Source: Candidatus Poribacteria bacterium | Lineage (GTDB): Bacteria; Poribacteria; WGA-4E; WGA-3G | Assembly (NCBI GenBank): GCA_022825665.1 | Contig: JAJDWI010000056.1 | Coordinates: 1-49,581, forward strand | Direction of reading: 5' to 3' | DNA: 49,581 bases | Part shown: positions 32,997 through 42,033 of the stretch, one piece after another | Numbering within the stretch: the stretch's first letter is position 1 | How the letters are laid out: the number at the start of each line of letters is the position of its first letter | Program-made: the position numbers and the translations under genes | The notes under the pieces: model-generated | Databases searched by the model: none | Seen by the model: the letters and a program-made list of their open reading frames with translations, nothing else | Told to the model about the DNA's origin: nothing

Positions 32997-34601
32997 ATGA
33001 ACACGTCAGACCGTCCAAACATTCTTTGGATATCATTAGAAGACACCACACCCCGATTCGGTTGTTATGGAGATTCAATTGCACGGACACCGAATATTGA
33101 CCGTCTTGCCGCAGGTGGATGTAGATTTCCAAATGCATTTTCAACAGCCGGTGTCTGTGCACCGAGCCGTTCCGCAATCATTACCGGTATGTATCAGACA
33201 TCCATCGGGACACATCACCATCGGACAACACATACACACCCAAATACACCTGAACTACCTACGCCTTATTCTGCTGTGCCTCCACCTTATGTGAAAACTT
33301 TCACCGAATACCTAAGAGGTGCAGGCTATTATTGCACCAACAATAGCAAAACAGACTATCAGTTTACACCACCTATTACCGCGTGGGATGACAATAGCAA
33401 TCAAGGACACTGGCGAAATCGTTCTGAAGGGCAACCCTTCTTTTCTGTTTTTAACCCAACCGTTACACACGAAAGCGGTATGTGGGAAAAGGAAGATGTT
33501 CCATTGAACACGAATCCAGATGACGTGATTTTACCACCCTATTTACCAGATACACCTAAATCCCGTGCAGCATTGGCTCGACAGTACGATAACCTCGCAA
33601 CTGCTGATGCACGTGTTGGAGAATTGTTAGATCAACTGGAAGAAGATGGACTCGCAGAGAATACTATCGTCTTTCTCTGGAGCGACCACGGTGAAGGATT
33701 GCCACGTGGAAAGCGATGGATCTATGATGCAGGTATAAGAATCCCATTAATTGTTCGTTGGAATAGAGAACTTACGCCAGGCAGTGATACCGACCAATTG
33801 GTAAGTTTGATTGACCTCGGTCCAACTGTGCTTTCGTTATGTGGTGTACAAGCACCGCAGCATATACAAGGACAACCCTTCCTCGGCACACAAAAAGTAG
33901 AACGTGAATATATTTTTGCGACGCGCGATCGCCTTGATTTATCGTATCACAGGGTGCGTGCTGTCCGCGATAAAAAGTATAAATACATCCGAAATTATTA
34001 TCCCAATAAGCCATATCTTCTCTGGGATCCTTACCGTAATACACATCCCGTTATGCAGGAAATGTGGCGACTTCATGTCGAAGGCAAATTGGAGGGAGAT
34101 CAGATGGTCATGTTCAAATCACCACGTCCCACTGAGGAACTTTATGATGTAGAAAATGACAAGTTTGAACTTAACAACTTAGCAGAAGATGCATCACATA
34201 CAGATATGCTTCAACGGATGCGAAATACACTGGCTGAATGGCAATCGGAATTTGGGGATATGGGAGATATATCTGAAGAACAGATGGTGGCAAAGTGGTA
34301 TCCTAACGGTACACAACCACAAACGGCATCACCTCTTTTCATTCCGATTAACGCATCTAATCCGGGTATGGAACCTGCTCATGAAGATGGAGCCTGGGAC
34401 GCACCCCTTCTATTGCAATTCTACTGTTCAACACAAGGTGCTTCAATTGCGTATACAACCGAACAAGGTGAAGATGTACAATGGCAGTTGTATACAGAAC
34501 CCTTGCGTCTACCAAAAGGTGAAACCGTTATAAGAGCAAAAGCAATTCGAATTGGATATAAAGAAAGCAAAGAAAACACATTGCGGACAAATGTAATATA
34601 A
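32997..34601 (+). CDS. Sulfatase (N-sulfoglucosamine-type) with chitobiase-like C-terminal domain
   Basis: A 534-residue sulfatase. CAPSR (Cys54) is the formylglycine site, ISLEDTTPRFGCYG (about 12-25) holds the N-terminal metal ligands, with Glu-Asp instead of Asp-Asp, and LWSDHGEGLPRGKRW gives the C-terminal ones. The layout resembles heparan N-sulfatase (sulfamidase)-type S1 members. Residues about 445-534 (APLLLQFYCSTQGASIAYTT, then LPKGETVIRAKAIRIGYKES) match the small beta domain found at the C-terminus of chitobiase-type proteins. GAAAGG lies before the ATG. No signal peptide. It forms a group with the sulfatase and PhyH genes, separated by a hairpin repeat. Confidence 0.92.
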   Translation: MNTSDRPNILWISLEDTTPRFGCYGDSIARTPNIDRLAAGGCRFPNAFSTAGVCAPSRSAIITGMYQTSIGTHHHRTTHTHPNTPELPTPYSAVPPPYVKTFTEYLRGAGYYCTNNSKTDYQFTPPITAWDDNSNQGHWRNRSEGQPFFSVFNPTVTHESGMWEKEDVPLNTNPDDVILPPYLPDTPKSRAALARQYDNLATADARVGELLDQLEEDGLAENTIVFLWSDHGEGLPRGKRWIYDAGIRIPLIVRWNRELTPGSDTDQLVSLIDLGPTVLSLCGVQAPQHIQGQPFLGTQKVEREYIFATRDRLDLSYHRVRAVRDKKYKYIRNYYPNKPYLLWDPYRNTHPVMQEMWRLHVEGKLEGDQMVMFKSPRPTEELYDVENDKFELNNLAEDASHTDMLQRMRNTLAEWQSEFGDMGDISEEQMVAKWYPNGTQPQTASPLFIPINASNPGMEPAHEDGAWDAPLLLQFYCSTQGASIAYTTEQGEDVQWQLYTEPLRLPKGETVIRAKAIRIGYKESKENTLRTNVI

Positions 34602-34692
34602 TTCCAGACTTCACACATTATAGCACCAAGCAGATTTCTAACTACTTAAGCATGGACAGGAATTTGTTTTTGGGGAGAGGAGACTGGTTCGT

Positions 34693-35001
34693 CTAACTTT
34701 TTTCATCACCGATTAATTCACGACATACATCGGCAATGTGTTTGGCAGCACACCTATTCTGAACTGGTGTCAATTGTCGAAGTTCATCCATATCAAGTAC
34801 TGAATACACCTCTTTACCAAGTGCTAAACCTACATATATCGTTGATGAATAACTTGTGATTAATACATCTGAGTTAGCAATCATTTCTTCGGCACTACCC
34901 GATGTATAAACGAGTGCATCTGGGGCAAGTTTCTTGATTTCAGCAGTGCGCCGTTGAAACTCTTCAATTATTCTAATCAGCGGAATAGGATATATACTAA
35001 A
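34693..35001 (-). pseudogene. Glycosyltransferase-like C-terminal fragment
   Basis: An open frame of about 102 codons with no usable start: YPIPLIRIIEEFQRRTAEIK, then PDALVYTSGSAEEMIANSDV and LITSYSSTIYVGLALGKEVY. The S-(D/N)-V-L-I-T-x-x-S-S-x-x-x-x-G-(L/I)-A-L-G-K pattern is typical of the C-terminal nucleotide-binding part of CDP-glycerol or capsule glycosyltransferases. The N-terminal domain is missing and an in-frame TAA lies just before the open part. It overlaps the 3' end of the PAP2 gene by a few bases. The remnant belongs with other decayed surface-glycan genes just upstream on this strand. Confidence 0.65.
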
Positions 35002-35587
35002 TTATAAACCACATACCTAACTTAGCAGTAAAAATACCGAGAATAGCACCCGCCAAAACGTCTGTCGGGTAGTGTACCCCAAGATAAACACGGGCAACTC
35101 CTACCATTGATGCCCAGATAAACATACCGACTTGTACCATTGGTATATGAAAGAAATTTGATACAAGTGTCATCACAAGAAACGCTGATGCGGTATGACC
35201 AGAAGGAAAACTGAATTGATCTGGAGGTCGCACCCTAAATTGGACATCATCTATTTTATTAAAGGGACGATCCCGTTTCATCGACTGCTTTAACAGATGA
35301 TAAAGACACCTCTCAATTGGAAAAGCAACAAGGATACATAACAAAAAAACTTTACTTACTGTGTTATCAGTTACCCAATAAATATAGAGTAGAATTAACG
35401 GATATAGATAGCCACATGCACTCCAAGAAATTAAACGGAACGAATGATTGAGTAAACGTCTATCACCCCAACCAAATATATGGTGAAATAACAAAGTATC
35501 CCATCGAGTTACATTATTTGTAAATTCTCTTAACATTAGAAATTGATAAATGTATGCATTTTTGACGCACACTACATTATTATCCAT
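34997..35587 (-). CDS. PAP2-family membrane phosphatase
   Basis: A 196-residue integral membrane phosphatase with about five hydrophobic segments. LKQSMKRDRP supplies the K-x6-RP motif, QFSFPSGHTASAF the PSGH motif, and ARVYLGVHYPTDVLAG the R-x5-H-x3-D motif; all three catalytic motifs of the family are intact. The reaction is removal of a phosphate from a lipid such as phosphatidic acid or undecaprenyl pyrophosphate. No clear ribosome binding site before ATG 35587. It lies between remnants of glycan genes but is itself intact; it may have been part of that locus. Confidence 0.88.
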   Translation of the reverse strand: MDNNVVCVKNAYIYQFLMLREFTNNVTRWDTLLFHHIFGWGDRRLLNHSFRLISWSACGYLYPLILLYIYWVTDNTVSKVFLLCILVAFPIERCLYHLLKQSMKRDRPFNKIDDVQFRVRPPDQFSFPSGHTASAFLVMTLVSNFFHIPMVQVGMFIWASMVGVARVYLGVHYPTDVLAGAILGIFTAKLGMWFII

Positions 35588-35602
35588 ATACCATAAAACT
35601 GT

Positions 35603-35949
35603 TTAGGACGATAATGTATCTTTCCTCCTTAATCTTTCCATTGCTGTCTTTTCACTTGGATAAAGCCGTTTGACACCGTCTCCAAGAGAGGATTCAACAG
35701 TACGAGTATATTTCACCAACCTATCAAATCCTTGTGGTTCGGTGATATTGCAACAACTCTCTATCAGTTAATGCTGCTGATGGGATTTTATAACAAGGTG
35801 GATTAAATTGTTCAATAAAATCAACTGAAGGTTCATCCCAACAGGATGCAAACCAAATTATTTTCTTTTTTTTACAATATTCATCTATCATTATAAACAG
35901 GTTGTCCTATTCCTACTAACCTATCACCAAGCTTAACTACCTTAGACAT
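35603..35949 (-). pseudogene. NeuB-type nonulosonic acid synthase, decayed
   Basis: Three pieces of a sialic/legionaminic/pseudaminic acid synthase follow one another in different frames. The head is MSKVVKLGDRLVGIGQPVYN. The middle is DEYCKKKKIIWFASCWDEPS followed by FIEQFNPPCYKIPSAALTD. The last is EPQGFDRLVKYTRTVESSLG, then DGVKRLYPSEK. In an intact protein about 80 residues (the barrel with its metal ligands) separate the first two pieces, and about 130 separate the next. The C-terminal SAF domain is absent; the frame ends at TAA 35603. So the gene has at least two internal deletions. It shows that a locus for nonulosonic acid once stood here. Confidence 0.85.
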
Positions 35950-36164
35950 TTCTTTCACCCTTATATTTTAATAGATATTTGTGTATAGAAACAAGTTTAT
36001 TTTTGCGTGGTTAATAATAGATCACAGATCAAACTCACGTTACTATAAATCTATTGCATTTAGAGATTGACAATAATTGTAATTGGAAGTTGTTGCACAA
36101 ATATTTCTTTTATATGAAAAATAGGAAGGTGATAAATGGTGGGATAGCAAATGAAATGTAATTG

Positions 36165-36248
36165 TCAACCTATTATGCTTTCACATCCATCATCAAATGT
36201 AAGTACAACAAACTTATCTGGAATAGGTTCAATCTCAATATGACACAT
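36165..36248 (-). pseudogene. Polysaccharide deacetylase (NodB) remnant
   Basis: A 27-codon open frame reads CHIEIEPIPDKFVVLTFDDG then CES and a stop. P-D-K-x-V-x-L-T-F-D-D-G is the first motif of NodB-type polysaccharide deacetylases, in which the DD pair gives the base and a metal ligand. The rest of the enzyme is missing. It lies on the same strand as the NeuB remnant. Confidence 0.7.
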
Positions 36249-36539
36249 AGTACATAACCTTTCAGAGTGGATGGAATATAAACAATATTACGTAGCGTAT
36301 TATACATTAAATTATAACGTAGGTCAAGAGTCAGTCAGGGTTATCAGAGACATTCAATTGTGGCGTATTAGTCTTGTAGGAAAGGCTTCTAACCCAGACT
36401 ACTCTCTGCCTGAACTGCGGATTACTCGGATTACACAGCATCCCTCTTCGTAGCACAAACTTTCCAGTTTGTACAATTCACCACCAACGCCCCAATATCT
36501 CATCATCCTATGAAACGGAATACAATATACCAAACTCCA
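36249..36539. other. Intergenic stretch, no gene seen
   Basis: A 60-codon open frame (36271-36453) is not supported by any similarity or ribosome binding site. The words GGCTTCTAACCCAGACTA and CTGAACTGCGGATTA echo other intergenic repeats, including 25600-25700 in reverse. Confidence 0.5.
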
Positions 36540-36927
36540 ATCCTGAAAATCCTATAATCCTGAAAATCCTGGTTCAAAAAACCAAAAATCCGAAACATAC
36601 ATGAAACTTATTGGATATATATTGTTCCAATTCCCACAACCCTTTCACACCCGCCCCAACCCCTGTTATAATACTACCACTATGAAACACAAAAAACGCA
36701 CACAACACATAAAAACAACAAAAACCGGCACCCGTCACCCAAAAAACATCCACCAAAAAACGACCATAACCGAGCAAATAAAAAACGCACAAAAAATGAA
36801 AAACTCAAAATTTTCAAAAACCCCTATAAACCCAGTTCCAGACTGGTATAACCCCAAATATCAAAACGCACAAATGTGCAAAAAACACCCGTTTTTTGTG
36901 CGTTTTTAGAAGGAGCAAAAACCGATG
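36540..36927 (+). promoter_or_regulatory. Promoter and structured leader module, copy 3
   Basis: TTCACA (36644-36649), a 17-base spacer and TG-T-TATAAT (36664-36672) form a strong promoter. The leader ends with AGAAGGAG and ATG at 36925. Box A (36780-36796), box B (36863-36874) and box C (36892-36907) are AAAAACGCACAAAAAA, AAAACGCACAAA and TTTTTTGTGCGTTTTT; A:C pairs over 16 perfect bases and B:C over 12, so the two pairings exclude each other. The CCAGT/ACTGG hairpin is kept. Upstream, AATCCTG words and CATACATGAAACTTATTG match the flank of copy 2. Confidence 0.78.
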
Positions 36928-37035
36928 TCCTTACAAGAAAAGCACAAGCAATTCGCTGTCAAATCTTACGCAAAATTCATGACACGCAAATTGGCGTTGA
37001 TTTGGACATGGTATGCACACTCCGTGTGTCATTAA
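36925..37035 (+). CDS. Small ORF behind the leader module, copy 3
   Basis: Thirty-six codons from ATG 36925, eight to ten bases after AGAAGGAG. The sequence starts MSLQEKHKQFAVKSYAKFMT and ends ...YAHSVCH, running into a palindrome at 37011-37082. The head resembles the ORF behind copy 2 (MYLQEK), so both look like stubs of one gene family whose bodies have been lost. No domain recognised. Confidence 0.45.
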   Translation: MSLQEKHKQFAVKSYAKFMTRKLALIWTWYAHSVCH

Positions 37036-37082
37036 TTTAGTGTGCCGTCTGCTGTTATTTACGGCACATGGAGTGTGCATAC
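37011..37082. repeat. Nested palindrome (two-stem cruciform)
   Basis: GTATGCACACTCC (37011-37023) pairs with GGAGTGTGCATAC (37070-37082). Within it TGTGCCGT (37041-37048) pairs with ACGGCACA (37061-37068). The outer stem covers 13 bp and the inner eight; both are exact. It overlaps the end of the small ORF and lies about 180 bases before GlnD. It could be a mobile-element end, an attachment-like site or a terminator. Confidence 0.7.
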
Positions 37083-37259
37083 TACTATATACATATACAT
37101 CCTCTACACCTTCCGAGATTCAGACAGAAAATCGACAATTGAATATCTCTGGAAAATCTCTTGTTTATAATGATATGTAGATGTATAATAAACATAATTG
37201 GAAAAGTAAAATCTTCCCAACAATCCATCTAATTATCAACAATATAAGATATATACCCA

Positions 37260-39968
37260 ATGTCTACACAGATAGAAAATCGTCTTACTCAATTCGTTCC
37301 TAACCCTAATATTTCCCAACAAGTTTTACAGGAGCAGTTATCCTCTTTCATAAAAGCTGAACGCGAACTATTAAAAGAAAGTATAGTGTCAGGTGAAAGT
37401 GGATTTTCTGCTTGTGCTACTCACACATTAATATGGGATGCAGTGATTCGAAAGGTTTACGAAGTAGCTGCTTTTCAGATCCAAACTGAATACATGAAAC
37501 AAGTTGAAGAACTACTTAAGATACCTGATATTGAATCAAGTGAATTACTATCAGATTTGCCTGAGGAATGGACTCCTGATGTCGCACTTTACGGAGTTGG
37601 GAGTTATGGAAGACATGAACTCTGCTACTTTTCAGATGTTGATGTCGTGTATACGTCTTCTGTTGATCTTGAGGACGTGTATGATGAGGGCACACTGGAA
37701 TTGATACGTTGGTTCTATGACTTCTTTGATAGTCTACACTCTGTTATTCCAGGCTTTGAGTTTAGTTTCATTTACCGTCCAATGTCAGATATAGCAAAAT
37801 GGAACTATCAAGATATGACCGCTCTTATTGATATGCGCTTTATTGCTGGCGATTCTTCACTGACAGAACAGTTCCGAAAAGCTGTATATAACGAGAAATC
37901 CGATATCTCACTTGTATTAGATTTGCTTCAATCTAAAGCAGATGCATTCAAAGCATCTGAAGATACGATTTATCTCAATCAACCAGATATTAAAACTGGT
38001 CGTGGAGGACTAAGGACACTTCAGTATGCACTCTGGATGTGTGGACTACCCGAATTTATACCTATTCTTGAACTCTATGAACGTTATGATGATGATCAGT
38101 TGAAACCTTCGCTTGACTTTATGTTCAAGGTGAGAAATTTACTCCATGTATTTGCCGATGCACCTCACGATTCACTTTCCTATCATCCTGAACAGGAGGA
38201 TATACTTCAGACAAAAATCGCTACTACTATGGGTTATTCCGATAAATCCGACGAATGCAGATATGAATTTATGGCAGACTATTATGCCAGAGCAAAATAT
38301 CTACACTTTAAAGCAGAATTGTTAATTAGAAAGTTTCTTGCAAATGGGATACCAGTTTCCGACGTTCTTGGTGTGAGAACAGACATACTCTATTGCATTG
38401 ATAACAACTTCGGTGAACTTGATACAGATGAACTCTTTAAACTGTTCACCTATTTTCAACAATACGATTTTGAGATTGATCCATCACTTGCGACCTTTAT
38501 CTTTGCTTATGTAGATGCATTCGACTGGAAATATTTTAAAAATAGAATGGCGGAACTTATCAATACATCCGGTAATGTAGAAAAAAGTTTAACTCGTCTA
38601 CACAGACTCGGAATATTATCTCGTTTAGGTGAGGGTGGCGAACGTTTTGAAAAAGCAATGATGACCCGTAGCGAAAGAAGTCTTGATCCCTATACCGTGG
38701 GCAAACACACATTGGTTGCAATAGGATATCTTGATGAAATCCGACAGACTGAACCCAGCAGTCCTTTCGCAGGACCACGCCTTGGTCAACCGATGATACC
38801 TACTGCTAATTCTGAGTTAGAGGAGCTGAATACGGCTTTCCGATCACTTTCTGATACCGCACCGCTCTACATGGCTATTTTTCTCCATGATATTGATAAA
38901 CCAGATCCAGCTCATCCTCAAACTGGGGCAGAAAAAGCAAAACGAATTGCACCAGAATTTGGGTTTAATCCACAACAAACAGATGAGATATGTTTTCTGA
39001 TTCGAGAGCATCTCACAATGATTAATTTAACGCGGTATCACCAGTGGGATGAAAGCACCATCACTGAATTCTGTGAGAAAGTAAATTCACTGGAACGTCT
39101 AACAGCACTCTATTTGTTAACCTATTGTGATTCAAAAGCGAACGGATCGCAAAACTTTAACAATCTCGTAAAACACAATCTCAAGCGGTTGTATGAAGTT
39201 GTACGAGTACGGTTCGTTGGACAGGAGGAAACACAGTGGGGAGTTCACGCACCACCCGAAGAATATCAACAATTTCTACATCAGATGCCGGTTACCTATA
39301 GGATTGGAGTAGCACCAGAGGAAATCTCTATGCACATGAAAATGATCTCTCAAGCTGAAACTACCTCTGCAGAGAATCAAGATCCAAATGCGGGGGCGGC
39401 AATTCTCCAATTTGTTGATAAACCTGGTTTTACTGAATTACATCTGTGTGGTCATAGACGTATTGGGAAGTTGCACACTGTAAGTGGTCTGTTTTTTGCA
39501 AACAATATTGATGTCCGCGACGCGCGTGTCTATACAAAACAGGATACTAATGTTGAGTTGGAAATATATCGGCTTGTTCATCAATCACCACATCATACTG
39601 CTGAACCATTGCCACTTGATGAGGACTTAAAACGAAACCTTGATTTTGATATACGAAGTCTAATGGCTAAAGAGATAACACTTGAACAGATATTTGAAAA
39701 GCATTATATAGATCCAACAGGGACTTGGCGAGTTGATGATGTTACTGTTGAGCCTGCAAGAAATTATACTGAAATCGTTGTGACTGGTGAAGAAAAGATG
39801 GGATTTCTACACTATTTCAGCGGAATTTTGGCAAAATTGGAGTTAAACGTTGAGATGTGCAAATGTTCAGGTTTAGGTGGACAAGCAATTGATCGGTTCT
39901 ATGTACAAACTGTACCTGATCCTCAAAAAGTGCGTGATAGAATTTTGGCTGAGTTATCTACGGAATAA
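37260..39968 (+). CDS. glnD: PII uridylyltransferase/uridylyl-removing enzyme GlnD
   Basis: A 902-residue bifunctional nitrogen sensor. GVGSYGRHELCYFSDVDVVY (about 112-131) is the nucleotidyltransferase site, DIKTGRGGLRTLQYALW (about 243) is the GlnD/GlnE linker motif, KHTLVA and FLHDIDKPDP (about 480 and 545) are the HD phosphohydrolase, and two ACT domains (about 720-790 and 835-900) close the protein. It would uridylylate PII at low glutamine and deuridylylate it at high glutamine. The length is usual for GlnD. No glnB, amtB or glnA is nearby. The HD residues HD-x-D-K-P-D differ slightly from the common HD-x-x-K-G, so hydrolase activity should be treated with care. Confidence 0.9.
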   Translation: MSTQIENRLTQFVPNPNISQQVLQEQLSSFIKAERELLKESIVSGESGFSACATHTLIWDAVIRKVYEVAAFQIQTEYMKQVEELLKIPDIESSELLSDLPEEWTPDVALYGVGSYGRHELCYFSDVDVVYTSSVDLEDVYDEGTLELIRWFYDFFDSLHSVIPGFEFSFIYRPMSDIAKWNYQDMTALIDMRFIAGDSSLTEQFRKAVYNEKSDISLVLDLLQSKADAFKASEDTIYLNQPDIKTGRGGLRTLQYALWMCGLPEFIPILELYERYDDDQLKPSLDFMFKVRNLLHVFADAPHDSLSYHPEQEDILQTKIATTMGYSDKSDECRYEFMADYYARAKYLHFKAELLIRKFLANGIPVSDVLGVRTDILYCIDNNFGELDTDELFKLFTYFQQYDFEIDPSLATFIFAYVDAFDWKYFKNRMAELINTSGNVEKSLTRLHRLGILSRLGEGGERFEKAMMTRSERSLDPYTVGKHTLVAIGYLDEIRQTEPSSPFAGPRLGQPMIPTANSELEELNTAFRSLSDTAPLYMAIFLHDIDKPDPAHPQTGAEKAKRIAPEFGFNPQQTDEICFLIREHLTMINLTRYHQWDESTITEFCEKVNSLERLTALYLLTYCDSKANGSQNFNNLVKHNLKRLYEVVRVRFVGQEETQWGVHAPPEEYQQFLHQMPVTYRIGVAPEEISMHMKMISQAETTSAENQDPNAGAAILQFVDKPGFTELHLCGHRRIGKLHTVSGLFFANNIDVRDARVYTKQDTNVELEIYRLVHQSPHHTAEPLPLDEDLKRNLDFDIRSLMAKEITLEQIFEKHYIDPTGTWRVDDVTVEPARNYTEIVVTGEEKMGFLHYFSGILAKLELNVEMCKCSGLGGQAIDRFYVQTVPDPQKVRDRILAELSTE

Positions 39969-39979
39969 TCAAGAATACA

Positions 39980-40741
39980 ATGCAACAACGAGTACTTCTT
40001 ACAGGTGCAGCAGGAACAGTAGGCTCTTCCCTATGGCAAGCATGGGAACAGCAGGATATCTACTCACTTACCTTGATGGATATAAATCCGATTGAAGGGG
40101 CAAAATCACGTGTAGTACAGTCGGATATTCGTGACTATGTTGCAATGCAGGAGTTATGTCAAGGACATGATGTCCTGGTTCATCTGGCATATATTCGGCA
40201 AAATACTCGAGGTAAAATACCCGGTGAGGTAAGCGATATTGGTGCGTCAATGAACATATTTGAGGCTGCACGAGAAGGTGGTATACAAAAGATTGTATAT
40301 GCAAGCACAAATCATGTGTCCGGGTGGAATGAACGGTTGAGTTCACCACCACGGTTCTCAACAGGTGATCAGTTTCGTCCTGATGGATGGTATGGGGCAA
40401 TGAAAGGAATGGCAGAGATCGCAGGACGATACCTCGTTGATGCATACAATATACGTTTCATTAGTATCCGTATTGGCAGCTTTAACGGTACTTATGAACC
40501 AAATAACATGCGGCACTGCAGCACACTGCTGACACCTCGCGATTGTGTGCAGCTCTTCACATTGGCTGTAGACTATAACGGACCCGTTCAGTATCTAATC
40601 ACCTACGGTCGTTCTGCAAACACAGATGGGTATCAGCAGAGTTACCTTGATATAAGTGGTGCTGTTGAGGTATTAGGGTATGATCCACAGGACAACTTGA
40701 TAAAGACACATCTGCACAAATTTTCAAACAGTGAGTCATGA
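39980..40741 (+). CDS. NAD-dependent epimerase, uronate dehydrogenase-like SDR
   Basis: A 253-residue extended SDR. RVLLTGAAGTVGSSLWQAW is the nucleotide site, SDIRDYVAMQELCQGHDVLV follows, IVYASTNHVSGWNE holds the catalytic Ser/Thr region and WYGAMKGMAE the Tyr-x-x-x-Lys. The ASTNHV signature and overall size resemble uronate dehydrogenase, which oxidises galacturonate or glucuronate with NAD. It starts 11 bases after GlnD and overlaps TrmB by four bases (ATGA), so the genes are translated from one message although their roles differ. Confidence 0.85.
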   Translation: MQQRVLLTGAAGTVGSSLWQAWEQQDIYSLTLMDINPIEGAKSRVVQSDIRDYVAMQELCQGHDVLVHLAYIRQNTRGKIPGEVSDIGASMNIFEAAREGGIQKIVYASTNHVSGWNERLSSPPRFSTGDQFRPDGWYGAMKGMAEIAGRYLVDAYNIRFISIRIGSFNGTYEPNNMRHCSTLLTPRDCVQLFTLAVDYNGPVQYLITYGRSANTDGYQQSYLDISGAVEVLGYDPQDNLIKTHLHKFSNSES

Positions 40742-41436
40742 ATGCCGAACCACGTTACAACGACATATACTATAAAAATACGACATTTAACTCTCAGATA
40801 CTTGATGTTGTAAATAATAACACCGAATCTCTACACAATTATTCTAAACCTCTTGACTGGGAACAACTTTTTAGGGATAAACATCCCGTGGAAATTGAGG
40901 TAGGTCCTGGCAAAGGAAGATTCCTGCTTGAAGCGTCAAAACAGTATCCCAATATAAACTATGTTGGTGTTGAACGCGCACAAAAATACGTAGAAATCAC
41001 GCGATTGCGTTTTGAAAAATACATAAGACATTTCTCCGTAGATGAAAAATCGGGTTTATTCGAGAATGTCCGTCTCGTATGGACGGATGCCAACTACTTT
41101 TTAACAAGGTATGTCCCCGATACATCTGTGCAAGCCTACCATGTATATTTTCCGGACCCTTGGCCCAAAGCACGTCAACAAAAAAGAAGAATCTTTCGTA
41201 ATAAGGATTTTCTGAAAGCTATTGCACGCACGCTTATATCGGGTTATGGTAAGTTATATCTTATGACAGATTACGTGGAGTATTTCAATGAAATCCAGGA
41301 TAGGTTAGGGCAGCATAAAGCACTGAGACTTGTTTTGTCAGATCCCGAACCCTATAAGAATATCACTACAAACTTTGAAATGAAGTATCAATCAGATGGT
41401 AGAGAAATATACCGCGCTGTTTATGAAAAAATGTGA
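40738..41436 (+). CDS. trmB: tRNA (guanine-N7-)-methyltransferase TrmB
   Basis: A 232-residue methyltransferase. IEVGPGKGRFLLEASKQYP (about 53-71) is the S-adenosylmethionine-binding loop and HVYFPDPWPKARQQKRR (about 135-151) is the TrmB signature with the catalytic Asp. It methylates N7 of G46 in the tRNA variable loop. The start codon overlaps the stop of the SDR gene. The N-terminus is about 40 residues longer than the minimal enzyme, which is common. Identification is certain. Confidence 0.96.
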   Translation: MNAEPRYNDIYYKNTTFNSQILDVVNNNTESLHNYSKPLDWEQLFRDKHPVEIEVGPGKGRFLLEASKQYPNINYVGVERAQKYVEITRLRFEKYIRHFSVDEKSGLFENVRLVWTDANYFLTRYVPDTSVQAYHVYFPDPWPKARQQKRRIFRNKDFLKAIARTLISGYGKLYLMTDYVEYFNEIQDRLGQHKALRLVLSDPEPYKNITTNFEMKYQSDGREIYRAVYEKM

Positions 41437-41449
41437 CACTGGAGTAAAT

Positions 41450-42022
41450 ATGTCAACCGCAGCTGCAAAACTATTGCTAACGCCTGAAGAATATCTTGTA
41501 ATGGAACGAGAAGCTGATTTCAAAAGTGAATTTCGTAACGGAAATATTGTTATGATGCCCGGGGCAAGTCGTCAACATAATCTGATTACAGTTAATATAG
41601 CCAGTGGACTACATATACAGTTGATAAACCGGGCATGTGAAGTTTATACAAACGATATGCGTGTCAAAGTTAGTGAAAGTGGTTTATACACATATCCAGA
41701 TGTAGTTGTTGTATGTGATGAACCAAGGTTTGAGGATGGCTACTTTGATACACTTCTAAATCCAACTGTAATAGTAGAAGTACTTTCTCCATCAACGGAA
41801 AATTATGATCGAAATGAGAAATTTATGTCCTATCAGGCTTTTGAATCGTTACAGGAATATATTCTCATTTCGCAACACGGTATACATGTAGAACAGTATA
41901 TGCGTCAGGAGGATGGATGGATTCTCAGGGAATACTCTTCTTTGGATGATATGTTTCAGATAGCTTCAATAGAGTGTCAATTGGCATTACGAGCAATCTA
42001 TGCAAAAGTGCAATTTTCGTAG
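41450..42022 (+). CDS. Uma2/DUF820-family putative endonuclease
   Basis: A 190-residue protein of the PD-(D/E)XK-like Uma2 family. LLTPEEYLVMEREADFKSEF opens it; E-F-R-N-G-N-I-V-M-M-P-G-A-S with RQHN, YPDVVVVCDEP, and NPTVIVEVLSPSTENYDRNE match the conserved fold, where YPDxxV and VEVLSPST carry the Asp and Glu. The frame is open from 41396 and overlaps trmB, but GGAG before ATG 41450 fits. Copies of this family are abundant in cyanobacteria and environmental genomes; their job is unknown and a restriction or mobile-element role is only suspected. Confidence 0.88.
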   Translation: MSTAAAKLLLTPEEYLVMEREADFKSEFRNGNIVMMPGASRQHNLITVNIASGLHIQLINRACEVYTNDMRVKVSESGLYTYPDVVVVCDEPRFEDGYFDTLLNPTVIVEVLSPSTENYDRNEKFMSYQAFESLQEYILISQHGIHVEQYMRQEDGWILREYSSLDDMFQIASIECQLALRAIYAKVQFS

Positions 42023-42033
42023 AAGGTCGTAAA

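Noticed and set aside
36271-36453. A 60-codon open frame in the intergenic region
   Set aside because: It has no ribosome binding site and no recognisable domain, and it overlaps dispersed repeat words.
37011-37082. The nested palindrome as a tRNA gene
   Set aside because: It has only two stems, and no T-loop, anticodon arm or CCA-like end can be placed.
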